From Bacteroides_D sp963546395 (GTDB taxonomy: Bacteria; Bacteroidota; Bacteroidia; Bacteroidales; CAJPTX01), in assembly GCA_963546395.1 (NCBI GenBank), contig CAUUMS010000011.1, positions 1 through 58,992 on the forward strand: DNA of 58,992 nucleotides. The letters are read 5' to 3'. This document shows positions 25,440 to 34,654 of this stretch, in pieces (the stretch's first letter is position 1; every line of letters begins with the position of its first letter). The notes under the pieces were generated by a model that saw only the letters and a list, made by a program, of their open reading frames with translations, was not told where the DNA came from and ran no database searches. Made by a program: the position numbers and the translations under genes.

Positions 25440-26759
25440 ATGCGGAGTGTATGGCTGATAATCCAGCGCGAGGTGCTGGTGCGTGTGCGGCGACGCACAT
25501 TTCTGCTGGCCACGATCCTTGCGCCGGTGCTCTTTGCGCTGATGCTCATGCTGCCGGCAATCCTCATGCGGATTGATTCGGGGCTGCATGCGCGCGTGGC
25601 GTTGGTGGATGAGACGGGGGTGCTGCGGGGGCATCTTACCGACACGAAGAGAACGAGCTATGTGGTGCACCCGGACACGTTGCAGGCGGGCCCCCTGGCT
25701 TTGCTACGCGACTCGCTGTATGACGGGGTGCTCATTGTGGGGGCTGATGCCATTGCTCACCCTGAGGCCATCACCTACTACGCGCTGAAGCCGGCCACGG
25801 TGGAGCTTGTCAATGGTTTCTCCGAGGTATTGGCCAGGGGCATTGAGCAGGAGCGTCTGGCGCAGAGCGGGATTCCGCATTTGGACAGCATCATGCACTC
25901 GATACAGGCCAAGGTGTCGGTGCGCACGGTGGTGCTGGATGAGGCTGGCGCGGCGCGCGAGAGCAACTCTAGGGCTGCCAATGTGCTGAGCATCATTCTG
26001 GGCGGCCTGTGCTACACGCTGATGCTCGTGTCGGGCAACATGGTGATGTATGGCGTGATAGAGGAGAAGTCCAATCGCATCGTGGAGGTGCTGGTCTCCT
26101 CTGTGCGTACCTTTGAGCTGATGATGGGGAAGATACTGGGCATTGTGGCGGTATTTCTGCTCCAGTTCGCCCTGTGGGGGCTGCTTACGCTCGTGCTGTT
26201 AGCTGTTTCGGTGCCCCTGTTGGGACTCTTCTCGGCGAATGAGGTTACGGCCCTTGCTAATGGCACGCAGGGCATGATAGGGGGTGTAGCACCGTCGCCC
26301 GATATGGGGGCACTGCTTACCCCGATGGCAGGCATCGACTTCGGTGTCCTGATAGTTACGTTCCTGTTCTTCTTCCTCTTCGGTTACCTGTTCTACGGTG
26401 CCATGTTTGCTGCGGTGGGCTCGGCTGTAGATGATTCTGCCGATGCGGGTCAGATGGTGACCCCTATCACCACGCCGCTTATGCTGGGATTTTTTGCGGT
26501 GTTCATGGTAACGCGAGCCCCGGGTGGAGCAGTCGCCTTCTGGTTCTCCATGATACCCCTGTTCTCCCCCGTGGTGATGCCTGCTCGCATGGTGTTCGGC
26601 GTGCCCACGTGGGAGCTGCTGCTGTCGGCAGGTATACTCGTGATCTCCTTCTTTGCCATGACATGGCTCGCCTCGCGGGTCTACCGGCGGGGCATCCTCA
26701 TGTTCGGCAAGCGCCACTCCTGGCGGGAGATGTACGGCTGGCTGCGCACCAAGTCGTAG
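25440..26759 (+). CDS. ABC-2 exporter permease (NatB-like)
   Basis: A 439-residue inner-membrane protein with the ABC2_membrane_3 layout: one N-terminal membrane helix (FLLATILAPVLFALMLMLP, about 21-42), a periplasmic domain of about 130 residues, then five or so helices from about residue 180. The block VMYGVIEEKSNRIVEVLVSS is a conserved permease signature. Pairs with the preceding ATPase in one operon. It ends 4 bp from the convergent AsmA-like gene, with no terminator visible between. Confidence 0.87.
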   Translation: MRSVWLIIQREVLVRVRRRTFLLATILAPVLFALMLMLPAILMRIDSGLHARVALVDETGVLRGHLTDTKRTSYVVHPDTLQAGPLALLRDSLYDGVLIVGADAIAHPEAITYYALKPATVELVNGFSEVLARGIEQERLAQSGIPHLDSIMHSIQAKVSVRTVVLDEAGAARESNSRAANVLSIILGGLCYTLMLVSGNMVMYGVIEEKSNRIVEVLVSSVRTFELMMGKILGIVAVFLLQFALWGLLTLVLLAVSVPLLGLFSANEVTALANGTQGMIGGVAPSPDMGALLTPMAGIDFGVLIVTFLFFFLFGYLFYGAMFAAVGSAVDDSADAGQMVTPITTPLMLGFFAVFMVTRAPGGAVAFWFSMIPLFSPVVMPARMVFGVPTWELLLSAGILVISFFAMTWLASRVYRRGILMFGKRHSWREMYGWLRTKS

Positions 26760-26763
26760 CGCC

Positions 26764-29391
26764 CTAGTCGTCGTCCCAGGTGATGCGGACGGGCGGCTTG
26801 TTGGGATCCTTGGGCTTTTGACGAGGGGGCTTGGGGCTCTTGGGTATGGAGTCCTCAGCCCATTCGATGGTGTACCCCGAGGGGGGAGAGCTGGGTTTAT
26901 CGCTGGGCGGCGTGCTCGTGCCCATATTGAACTCCTCGTTCAGCATGTTGCGTAGGGTCTCCTTCTCGTGCTGAATCTTCTCGTTGAGACGGGTGCGGAG
27001 GGCCTGCTGATCGAAGCGCACGTTGCAGTGGTTGCCGTCCCCCTCTAGCACGAGGAAGAGCGAGAGCTTCTTTTCACCCTCCGATTCGGCCACCGCATTC
27101 TCATCGATGTCCCGCTTGCGCGTCCTGAGGCGGTTGAAGAGCAGGTCGGAGAGGCCTAGGGCTATGTGGTACTGGTAGGTGGAATTGAAGTGATGCTCGC
27201 CGCTTAGGGATAGGTTTAGCGCCGAGGAGTTAATGCGCATCTGCGGTATGGCCACCCGCTGGTTGCGTATGCTGATGGTGTTTGTGAGCGTGGAGAAGCG
27301 GATGCGCTTGAGCTCGTCGAGTGAGATGAAATTGGCGAGCTGGTCGAGGCTCTTCATGTCGGTGAGCACGCCCTTTTGCACGGTGATTTGCGCCTGCATC
27401 TGTAGATCGGCGGGTATTATCTTCCAGTGCTCCATCGGGGCATAGAGCGATACCCCTCCCGTGAGGGTGCCCTCGATGTTTTGGCTGGTGATCACCTTCT
27501 GATCGAAGTTGTTGAGGTCGGCGAACAGCCGTTTAAGGTCGATCTCCTTGGGGTAGAGCTCCGCAGTGAGCGTTGTGCGATGTGGCTCGATGCGCTTGAA
27601 GGTGAGCTGCCCGTGGAGCCGTCCGTTCAGCAGCGAGGCATCGTCTAGCTGTAGGAATGTCTCATCCTTCGTCAGGGTGAACTGGGAGGACAGGGCATCG
27701 ATCTTGAGGTCTTTGTACTTGCAGTTCTCCAGGCTGAGGCTGCCCATCACGCTCTGGGTGCCATCCCAGAAGGGGCGTAGCGTATGGCGTGTGCTGTCGC
27801 TGGCCAGGCTATCGCTGGGGGTGAATAGGGCTGCTATGCGCTCGAATGTGGTGTTCGTTGCGCTAGCATTCACCGTCCACTGGGCCGCACTGCGGTGTGG
27901 GACGAATAGGGACAGCATGCTTTTGATGTTGACCCCGAGGCTGAATTGCGTGTCGTCCCATGCGCCCGAGAGGGCACCTTTGGCCAAGTCGTTCTCAATG
28001 AGCGTGGCGGCCCCCTCCAGGTGGGTGAGTGTCACGTCGGGACGTGGCATCAGGGTGAGGTCGGAGAATGCAAGTTGCAGGTTGGCTCGGGGGTTGACCA
28101 GGGAGGCGATAGAGATGGGATTGGTGCTGCGCAGGCTGGCTAGCATCTCGCCGCTCGCTGTGATGCTGGCGTAGTGCCCCACGTAGGCTCGAGCTGGCTC
28201 GGGGAGGATCTCGTCATTGTGCAGGGCCACGTTCACCTTGGCATAGAAGGTGGGCTGCCGTAGGTTGGTGAGGTTAAAGGCTACGTCGATGTGCGAATTA
28301 CGATGGGTGATGAGGCAGCGGCTGAGCTCAAAGGTCGTGGAGCTGGGGGAGGCGTTCTTTCCGTTGGTGAATCGCCCGGTGATCTCACGGATCGTGTACG
28401 CCTGATCGTAGTATTTGAGGGTGAGATCCTTCCCCGCGAGCCCCATGTCGACGAGCAGCTTCCCCCCCTTGTGCACTGAGCCCGTGATGGTGAGGTTGGC
28501 CCCGAGCATACCCTTCACGTCCATGGCTGCGGGAGGTTGCCATTGGAACTGCGAGGCGAATGCGAGCAACGAGCGTAGATCGATGTCACTCCCCGTGGCT
28601 TTCAGGTCGGTTTGGCCCGTGTTTTGATCTAGGTACCCCTCTATGTCGAACTTATTGCGGTCGAGAGTGAGGTGGGTGTGAGGCGTACGTAGAACGGCAT
28701 TCTCGCTCAGGATCTGGCTCCGTAGCTCGAAGTGCTGACGTTGTGCGTACAGGAAGTCGCCCTGGCGGAGCGTCTCCACGAGCCCACTCCCCTTGATGTC
28801 GAGCCGATAGCTCTTGGAGGCAATGTTGCCCGACACCTTCAGGTCGCTGATGAGCGCGGCTACATGAACCTGGTTTTGCACATCCACGAAGTCCACGGCA
28901 ATTTGCTCGAGGAGTATGCTCTGTAGGTGCACGTCGGATGCGGTGCCTGTTGTATCACTCTCGCGGGACTGGAACAGGTCGTAGTTCTTAATCCCCGAGG
29001 CCCCGTGCTTGAGGTAGAGGAATCCCTGCACAATGCGGCATCGCTCTATGCGATATTTGCCTCTAAGCAGGTGGAACGGATTGAGTACTAGGTATACGCT
29101 CTTGGCAAGCAGCAACGTGTCACCCCGTGCAGAACCCTCGGGGTCGGTGCTGGGGATGAACACGTCACGCAGGTGCAAGCTGGCGTGGGGGAAATTGCTG
29201 AAGAATGTGAATGAGACATCCCGGGTGGAGACGGGCACTCGCAGCTGCGTGTTGATGGCCTCGATGCCCTTGCGTAGCACCACGGCCCCCCAGCGTTGCT
29301 CGAACAGAACTAATGCGCCCAGTAGCAATGCCGCCAGGGAGAGCAGCACTGCCCCGACCCGCAGGCCCCATTTCAGCAGAATTCGTTTCAC
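26764..29391 (-). CDS. AsmA-family envelope protein
   Basis: An 875-residue protein with one N-terminal membrane anchor (VGAVLLSLAALLLGALVLF, about 12-30) and a very long periplasmic part of repeating beta-strand segments, as in AsmA/TamB-like lipid-transport bridges. DVSFTFFSNFPHASLHLRDV near the start and an AsmA_2-like C-terminal region (about 620-800) support the call. The tail is proline- and charge-rich. Such proteins affect outer-membrane lipid or protein assembly. It diverges from the histidine kinase gene. Confidence 0.8.
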   Translation of the reverse strand: MKRILLKWGLRVGAVLLSLAALLLGALVLFEQRWGAVVLRKGIEAINTQLRVPVSTRDVSFTFFSNFPHASLHLRDVFIPSTDPEGSARGDTLLLAKSVYLVLNPFHLLRGKYRIERCRIVQGFLYLKHGASGIKNYDLFQSRESDTTGTASDVHLQSILLEQIAVDFVDVQNQVHVAALISDLKVSGNIASKSYRLDIKGSGLVETLRQGDFLYAQRQHFELRSQILSENAVLRTPHTHLTLDRNKFDIEGYLDQNTGQTDLKATGSDIDLRSLLAFASQFQWQPPAAMDVKGMLGANLTITGSVHKGGKLLVDMGLAGKDLTLKYYDQAYTIREITGRFTNGKNASPSSTTFELSRCLITHRNSHIDVAFNLTNLRQPTFYAKVNVALHNDEILPEPARAYVGHYASITASGEMLASLRSTNPISIASLVNPRANLQLAFSDLTLMPRPDVTLTHLEGAATLIENDLAKGALSGAWDDTQFSLGVNIKSMLSLFVPHRSAAQWTVNASATNTTFERIAALFTPSDSLASDSTRHTLRPFWDGTQSVMGSLSLENCKYKDLKIDALSSQFTLTKDETFLQLDDASLLNGRLHGQLTFKRIEPHRTTLTAELYPKEIDLKRLFADLNNFDQKVITSQNIEGTLTGGVSLYAPMEHWKIIPADLQMQAQITVQKGVLTDMKSLDQLANFISLDELKRIRFSTLTNTISIRNQRVAIPQMRINSSALNLSLSGEHHFNSTYQYHIALGLSDLLFNRLRTRKRDIDENAVAESEGEKKLSLFLVLEGDGNHCNVRFDQQALRTRLNEKIQHEKETLRNMLNEEFNMGTSTPPSDKPSSPPSGYTIEWAEDSIPKSPKPPRQKPKDPNKPPVRITWDDD

Positions 29392-29458
29392 TGTGCTAGG
29401 GTGTGCATGCTTACGCCCAGTGCTCGATCGCCGAAGTTGGCGCGGGCACGCATGCGCG

Positions 29459-29466
29459 CAAAAGTA
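29459..29466 (-). promoter_or_regulatory. Promoter -7 box for the asmA-like gene
   Basis: Minus strand TACTTTTG, about 60 nt upstream of the expected ATG at 29391. The remainder of 29467-29700 shows nothing else I can name. Confidence 0.5.
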
Positions 29467-29700
29467 GTCCTTCTTCCGCTTATTTCATACGGTTGCGCAG
29501 CATCTACCCCAGTAGCGAGTGCTTTTGGGTGAGCGTGTCCTGCGTATCTTGTGCGCATGATGAGGTCTCGTGTACCCCTCTCCCCGTGGTGTGATGCGAA
29601 CAGTCTTCCACGCTTGCATGTTGATCGGCAGTCGGCTATAGCATTGTGGCCCATGCGTGGGTGCAAGGGTATGAGGTGAAGCGGTTTGGTGCAATACTGT

Positions 29701-29708
29701 ACCTTTGC
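29701..29708 (+). promoter_or_regulatory. Promoter -7 box for the histidine kinase gene
   Basis: TACCTTTG, about 45 nt before the ATG at 29761 counted from the expected start point. Confidence 0.55.
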
Positions 29709-29760
29709 CCGATCCGTGTTGGTGTCGGATGGTGATTGTAGCCGACCGGAGTTATGCTAA

Positions 29761-30972
29761 ATGAGACAGTTCAATAGGGTGTGGAGATGGGCACTGTTGC
29801 TACTCGCCATGGTGGTGATAGCCCTGACCCTGTTGATCACGCGGCGGCAGGCTAACACGCTGGCGCAGGAAGAGCGTGAGCGTATTGCCCTTTGGGCAGA
29901 AGCCACGCAGTCGATGGCCTCGGCTGATGAGACTGTGCAGGATTTCACATTCCTACTGAGGGTCATCCAGGCGAATAATCACGTGCCTGCCGTACTGACG
30001 GATGCCAATCGTTACGCACTGGCCACACGTAACGTCCCGGCACGTTATATGCAAGACCCGACCCAGCTAGCGGGCTACGTGGAAGAGTTGGCCCAGGAGC
30101 ACGAGCCCATAGTGATAACCCTGCCCTCCGGGGTGCAGAATTTCCTGTACTACGGCACTAGTAATACGCTCCGAGAGCTGCGCTACTACCCATACCTCCA
30201 GCTGCTTTTCATCGGGGCCATTGCAGTGCTCGGCTACTTGCTCTTTAGGCAAAACCGAGCTGCTGAGCAGAGTCGTATCTGGGTGGGAATGGCCAAGGAG
30301 ACGGCGCACCAGCTAGGAACGCCCATCTCATCGCTGATGGCGTGGACTCGACTCTTGGAGGAGGATGAGTACATGCCGGAGTTCACCGAGTCACTGAACT
30401 TAGACATCGATCGCCTTCAGCGCGTGGCCAATCGATTCTCAAAGATTGGGGCCATCCCACAGCTTGACGATTCCGATTTGGCCGCTACCATAGCCAGTAG
30501 CGTCTCGTACATGCAACCCCGCATCCCCAAAGGGATCTCGCTTACGTTTTGTGATAGTGGGGACGTGTCTGTGCCCGTGCCGCATAATAGCGTGCTTATG
30601 CAGTGGGTGGTGGAGAACTTGATTCGCAATAGTGTCGATGCCATCCATGGCGAGGGACACATTACCCTACGTTTGCACTACGAGCGTGGATGGGCCGTGG
30701 TGGACTGTGAGGATACGGGCAAGGGCATTGGGCGGAATCGGCGGCGTAGCGTTTTTCGACCTGGTTATAGCACTAAGACACGAGGCTGGGGCCTTGGGCT
30801 CTCGCTGGCGAGACGTATCGTGCGGAGCTATCACCGTGGCTCTATCTTTGTCCTGCGCAGCGAGCTGGGCAAGGGCACTACCTTTCGATTCACGCTGCGG
30901 ACGGGGGAGCCTCATACGCAATCTGCACCAATCAGCTCGGGCGGAATCCTAGATTCGCAGAGCATGTCATAG
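29761..30972 (+). CDS. Membrane sensor histidine kinase (orphan)
   Basis: A 403-residue kinase. Two membrane helices (about 10-27 and 145-162) flank a periplasmic sensor of about 115 residues. The dimerisation box AKETAHQLGTPISSLMAW places the phosphorylated histidine at 183. The ATPase domain shows the N-box ENLIRNSVDAI, DTGKGIG at 318-324 and GWGLGLSL from 342. No response regulator gene adjoins, so its partner is encoded elsewhere. trxB starts 29 bp downstream and may be co-transcribed. The sensor ligand is not predictable. Confidence 0.9.
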   Translation: MRQFNRVWRWALLLLAMVVIALTLLITRRQANTLAQEERERIALWAEATQSMASADETVQDFTFLLRVIQANNHVPAVLTDANRYALATRNVPARYMQDPTQLAGYVEELAQEHEPIVITLPSGVQNFLYYGTSNTLRELRYYPYLQLLFIGAIAVLGYLLFRQNRAAEQSRIWVGMAKETAHQLGTPISSLMAWTRLLEEDEYMPEFTESLNLDIDRLQRVANRFSKIGAIPQLDDSDLAATIASSVSYMQPRIPKGISLTFCDSGDVSVPVPHNSVLMQWVVENLIRNSVDAIHGEGHITLRLHYERGWAVVDCEDTGKGIGRNRRRSVFRPGYSTKTRGWGLGLSLARRIVRSYHRGSIFVLRSELGKGTTFRFTLRTGEPHTQSAPISSGGILDSQSMS

Positions 30973-31001
30973 CTAAGTAACACCAAAATAATTTTAGGAC
31001 A

Positions 31002-31937
31002 ATGGCAGAACACGTGAGAGTGTTAATAGTAGGCTCGGGCCCTGCGGGGTTCACAGCCTCCATCTATGCTGCGCGCGCTAATCTCAGCCCCGTACTCTAC
31101 GAGGGTTTGCAGCCTGGGGGGCAGCTTACTACGACCACCGAGGTTGAGAATTTCCCGGGGTACCCCAAGGGTACCACTGGCGAATCGCTGATGGATGATA
31201 TGCGTCAGCAGGCTACCCGCCTAGGGGTCGAGATACGATCTGGGGTAGTTACGGCCGCTTCGCTGAGCGCGGAGAAGCGGGTTGTAACCATCGATGGTAG
31301 CAAAGAGATAGAGGCCGACGTGCTCATCATTGCTACTGGGGCTCAGGCCAAGTATCTCGGTCTGCCCTCCGAGGAGAAGTTCAAGGGTATGGGCGTGTCA
31401 GCCTGTGCCACCTGCGACGGCTTCTTCTACCGTGGCAAAACGGTAGCCGTAGTGGGTGGGGGGGATACTGCTGGCGAGGAGGCTACCTATCTGGCTTCGC
31501 TCTGCAAGCATGTCTACCTCATCGTGCGCAAGCCGTACATGCGTGCCTCGAAGGCCATGGTGGATAGAGTGAATGCGACACCTAACGTGGAGGTGCTGTA
31601 CGAGCATGTCACCGAGGAGATCCTTGGCGATGAGAGCGGCGTGACAGGCATCCGGGTGCGTAATACGGCTAAGGATGAGGTGCGAGACCTACAGCTGGAT
31701 GGCTTCTTCCTGGCCATAGGGCATCAGCCCAGCACCGAGGTCTTCAAGGGCCAGCTGGAGCTAGATGACCAGGGGTACATTGTGACCCAGCCGGGTACTC
31801 CCCAGACTAGCGTGCCCGGGGTTTTCGCCGCAGGCGACGTGCAGGATAGGCACTACCGTCAAGCCATCGTGGCAGCAGCCTCTGGCTGTAAGGCTGCGCT
31901 CGACGCAGAGCGTTACCTAGGTACCCGCACGTTCTAA
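31002..31937 (+). CDS. trxB: Thioredoxin-disulfide reductase
   Basis: A 311-residue flavoenzyme of standard length. FAD binding GSGPAG at 11-16, redox pair CATC at 135-138, NADPH binding VGGGDTAGEEA at 151-161 and the C-terminal FAD block GVFAAGDVQDRHYRQA. It uses NADPH to reduce thioredoxin in the cytoplasm. The start follows AGGACA. A strong terminator follows 52 bp after the stop. Confidence 0.96.
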   Translation: MAEHVRVLIVGSGPAGFTASIYAARANLSPVLYEGLQPGGQLTTTTEVENFPGYPKGTTGESLMDDMRQQATRLGVEIRSGVVTAASLSAEKRVVTIDGSKEIEADVLIIATGAQAKYLGLPSEEKFKGMGVSACATCDGFFYRGKTVAVVGGGDTAGEEATYLASLCKHVYLIVRKPYMRASKAMVDRVNATPNVEVLYEHVTEEILGDESGVTGIRVRNTAKDEVRDLQLDGFFLAIGHQPSTEVFKGQLELDDQGYIVTQPGTPQTSVPGVFAAGDVQDRHYRQAIVAAASGCKAALDAERYLGTRTF

Positions 31938-31989
31938 CGGTTGAAAGTGATGCGAGTGCGTGGCAACTAGCTACGCAGGCCAGTTCATG

Positions 31990-32025
31990 TCGGGCCGTGC
32001 TCCTTCGGGGGCACGGCCCGATTTG
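31990..32025 (+). terminator. Terminator after trxB
   Basis: Perfect 11-bp stem TCGGGCCGTGC / GCACGGCCCGA with a 10-nt loop, then TTT. Confidence 0.8.
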
Positions 32026-32312
32026 CTACCCGGATACTTCCTGGGCACACCCTCCTCATTTGTTGCGCATCAGGGGCCAATGCATTGCCGTGAACACCTA
32101 TAGCTGGAAGGGCCTTGACGGGCTGCTGTGCACATGCCTCGCCCTGTGTTTTCGTGCAGCCCTGCGATGCCGTTCTTACTCCTCCCTTCGCCTAGTCGCA
32201 GGTGGATACCATGGTCTCTCACTCCAGCCTGCGGGCGGGTGGGGTGCCGTGGCGAGCGGCCGCCTGGGACGCATCTCATCCCCCCGTCTGCTATGGGTGC
32301 GCTGTGAAAGCA
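32026..32312. other. Gene-free stretch between two terminator hairpins
   Basis: No ORF here looks protein-like and I find no TAnnTTTG box on either strand. Both ends are bounded by strong hairpins. A small RNA cannot be excluded but nothing supports one. Confidence 0.3.
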
Positions 32313-32345
32313 CTAGGCCCCATGCGATTTACGCATGGGGCCTAG
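32313..32345 (-). terminator. Perfect 14-bp hairpin, probable terminator of the universal stress protein gene
   Basis: CTAGGCCCCATGCG and its exact reverse complement with a 5-nt A/T loop. The T-run is weak on both strands; the position, 68 bp after the stress-protein stop, suggests it serves that gene. Confidence 0.6.
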
Positions 32346-32412
32346 CATTGTCTTTAACGTCTCGATAACCCCTCTGCATCATTACTGCCGAGGTGCTATC
32401 CATCGCATGGTG

Positions 32413-33228
32413 TTATAGCAGCACCATGGAGTGGTTTAGGCATAGCACGGGGATGCCGAGTGAATTGGCAATGATGTTCTGATCGGTAGTGTCAATGAAC
32501 GGTGGTACGCTACGCATAGACTGGGTGATCATGATGAGGAACAGGTCGGCATTCACCTTCACGGCCAGCGATTCCATCTCATTCCGGATGTTGTTCCCCC
32601 GGGCCCCGGTGTGCAGGGTAAAAGCGAGCCCGTGATCATCGAAGGCGCGCTGTAATAGGGCTACCTTAGCGTTTACCTTGATGTTAAGCTTCGGGTCATT
32701 GAAGCTGGCTGCCAGGATGTTGAAATGCAGCCCGTACTCCTGAGCCATGCTGATAGCCCACTTCAGCTTCTCATTCTCCACGGGTAGGTGCCCCACTGGC
32801 ATAATTACCTCGCGGTAGGGTATCGTGCTGATGGGTGGCGACTGTATAGCCAGGAAAGGCACATTCGAGCCCGTGATGACCTTAACCGCCTTGCTGCCAA
32901 AGAACTTCTGCATGCCTGAGATGCCGTGCGTTCCCATCACAATGATGTTAGCCCGCAGCTCTTCCGCATACTCTGGGATGGCATTGCCTATCGTCCCCTC
33001 CTTGACGAGTCCTTTGATGTCAATGCCCAGCTCCATGCGTTTCTCCTGGGCATAGCTCTCGAGCTGCTTTTGCCGCTCTTCGAGCCCCCCGATTTTGCCC
33101 GCAGAGGCTGGGTCGATAATGTGAAGTAAGATGTATTCGGCCGAGGACTTAACGCTAGCCAGACGCATGGCATGACGCAGGGCGAAATCTACCACCTCGG
33201 TGAAGTCGCACGGGATTACGATTTTCAT
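32413..33228 (-). CDS. Tandem universal stress protein (UspA family)
   Basis: A 271-residue cytosolic protein with two Usp domains. The first (1-140) keeps the ATP-binding pattern GTHGxxGxxxxxxGS in MGTHGISGMQKFFGSKAV. The second (about 145-271) has lost it, a common arrangement. The precise role is unknown; relatives respond to starvation or oxygen and redox stress. It starts 33 bp after the prenyl synthase stop on the same strand, so the two probably share a transcript. Confidence 0.88.
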   Translation of the reverse strand: MKIVIPCDFTEVVDFALRHAMRLASVKSSAEYILLHIIDPASAGKIGGLEERQKQLESYAQEKRMELGIDIKGLVKEGTIGNAIPEYAEELRANIIVMGTHGISGMQKFFGSKAVKVITGSNVPFLAIQSPPISTIPYREVIMPVGHLPVENEKLKWAISMAQEYGLHFNILAASFNDPKLNIKVNAKVALLQRAFDDHGLAFTLHTGARGNNIRNEMESLAVKVNADLFLIMITQSMRSVPPFIDTTDQNIIANSLGIPVLCLNHSMVLL

Positions 33229-33261
33229 ACTTTTTATGTATTGCGGAAGTGTACCACTAGT

Positions 33262-34248
33262 CTAGTAGGCCCTGCCAGCCAGCTGGGCAAAGAGCTGATG
33301 TAGGACTGGGGTTGGTTGGCCTGCGGCCGTCTCGGCTTGCTCCAGGTACTGGCGTGAGTGCGTTAGACGGCGTTCTATCTCCTCCTCAGCAAGCTGTTTA
33401 ATGCCAAGAGCATCGTAGATAGCCACAGTGCGGCTGACCTTTTCATGCCGTGCAATCTCCTTGCCCCCGGCCAGCTGCGACAGCTCCTGCCGTTGCTCTG
33501 GGGATGCGTGCTGCGAGGCCAGCAGCGAGAGGTAGGTAATCTTGTTGTCGGCAATGTCATCGCCGCAATTCTTACCCAGGATCTCAGTCTGCCCATACAC
33601 ATCCAGCAGGTCGTCCTGGAGCTGGAAGGCAATGCCCAACTCGCGACCCGATTGGGCCAGCAGCTCCTCTATGGTCTCACTAGCTTGCGCAGCGTATGCC
33701 CCCATGCGTATACTCCCCTCTATGAGGGCCGCAGTCTTGTATTCAACCATCTCCAGGTAGGAGGCTATGGGTAGATCCGAGGCCCCCTCGAACTCCATGT
33801 CCCACTGTTGCCCTTGGCACACGCCCAGGGCCAGGTGGTTGAATCGTTGCATGAGCCCTGCTAAGAGCTGTGCAGGGGCTTGAGCTAGGAGCTGGTAGGC
33901 GAGAATACACATGGCATCGCCGGAGAGGATAGCCACATTGTCGCCCCAGCGGTTGACCACCGTCGGGCGGCCCCGACGCAGGTCGGAGCGATCCATGATG
34001 TCATCATGGAGCAGCGTGAAGTTGTGGAACACCTCCACAGCCACCGCGGCAGGCAGTATGGTCTCCACGGGAGTTGTTTCCGGGGTTAGCCAGTCGTACA
34101 CCGCCAGCACCAGCGTGGGGCGCAAGCGTTTCCCTCCGCTCTCCAGCGTGTAGCGGATGGGCTCGAAGAGCCCGAAGGGCCGTGGGGGATACTCTATGCG
34201 GCCAAGGGCTGTCTCAACGGCAGTGCGAAGCTCTTCGATGGTGTGCAT
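33262..34248 (-). CDS. Polyprenyl (farnesyl/geranylgeranyl-type) diphosphate synthase
   Basis: A 328-residue trans-isoprenyl diphosphate synthase. The two aspartate-rich motifs are intact: LLHDDIMDRSD (first DDxxD at 82-86) and QLQDDLLDVYG (second at 212-216); GGKRLRP is at 38-44. It extends allylic diphosphates with isopentenyl diphosphate for undecaprenyl, quinone or membrane lipids. Chain length is not certain from sequence. ATG 34248 is chosen since a promoter box lies about 63 nt upstream; the open frame to 34449 runs through it. Confidence 0.88.
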   Translation of the reverse strand: MHTIEELRTAVETALGRIEYPPRPFGLFEPIRYTLESGGKRLRPTLVLAVYDWLTPETTPVETILPAAVAVEVFHNFTLLHDDIMDRSDLRRGRPTVVNRWGDNVAILSGDAMCILAYQLLAQAPAQLLAGLMQRFNHLALGVCQGQQWDMEFEGASDLPIASYLEMVEYKTAALIEGSIRMGAYAAQASETIEELLAQSGRELGIAFQLQDDLLDVYGQTEILGKNCGDDIADNKITYLSLLASQHASPEQRQELSQLAGGKEIARHEKVSRTVAIYDALGIKQLAEEEIERRLTHSRQYLEQAETAAGQPTPVLHQLFAQLAGRAY

Positions 34249-34310
34249 GGGTGTGTAATGTTCCGCGTACGTTCGCAGCTGGGTGGGCGGCTGCCATAAT
34301 CTGCGCCACG

Positions 34311-34318
34311 CAAAGGTA
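34311..34318 (-). promoter_or_regulatory. Promoter -7 box for the prenyl synthase gene
   Basis: Minus strand TACCTTTG. The 400-bp gap 34249-34654 holds this and the divergent porT promoter; nothing else recognised. Confidence 0.6.
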
Positions 34319-34616
34319 CTAAAACCCCTGCTTAGCACATTCCCTCGCAATGGCCCTAATCCGTTCACACATTGCGCAATATTCCCTTTGGAGACCCCCT
34401 CCATCAATCGCGATCTGTGCCCTGATGCTGCCTTTTGCCAGACCACCACATCGAGAGATGCCGTGGGCGAGGCGAAAGCCTTTCCACGGGCTGACGCTTC
34501 GCGGTGACGAAACTGCTGCTGGCGGGGTGATACTATCTGGCTGGCCTAGGGCGTTATTCCAAGCGTGCAGGGTGGTGTGCCTAGGGGGATGGGCGGCCGC
34601 ATTCGCGGGTGCGCGC

Positions 34617-34624
34617 TACCTTTG
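34617..34624 (+). promoter_or_regulatory. Promoter -7 box for porT
   Basis: TACCTTTG, giving a leader of about 24 nt before the ATG at 34655. GAGGGA lies just before the start. Confidence 0.6.
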
Positions 34625-34654
34625 TGCAAGCTCCACAACAAACCTGAGGGAATC

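Noticed and set aside
31997..32368. A 123-codon plus-strand open frame between trxB and the stress-protein gene
   Set aside because: Starts inside the trxB terminator and ends in the second hairpin; composition is not protein-like.
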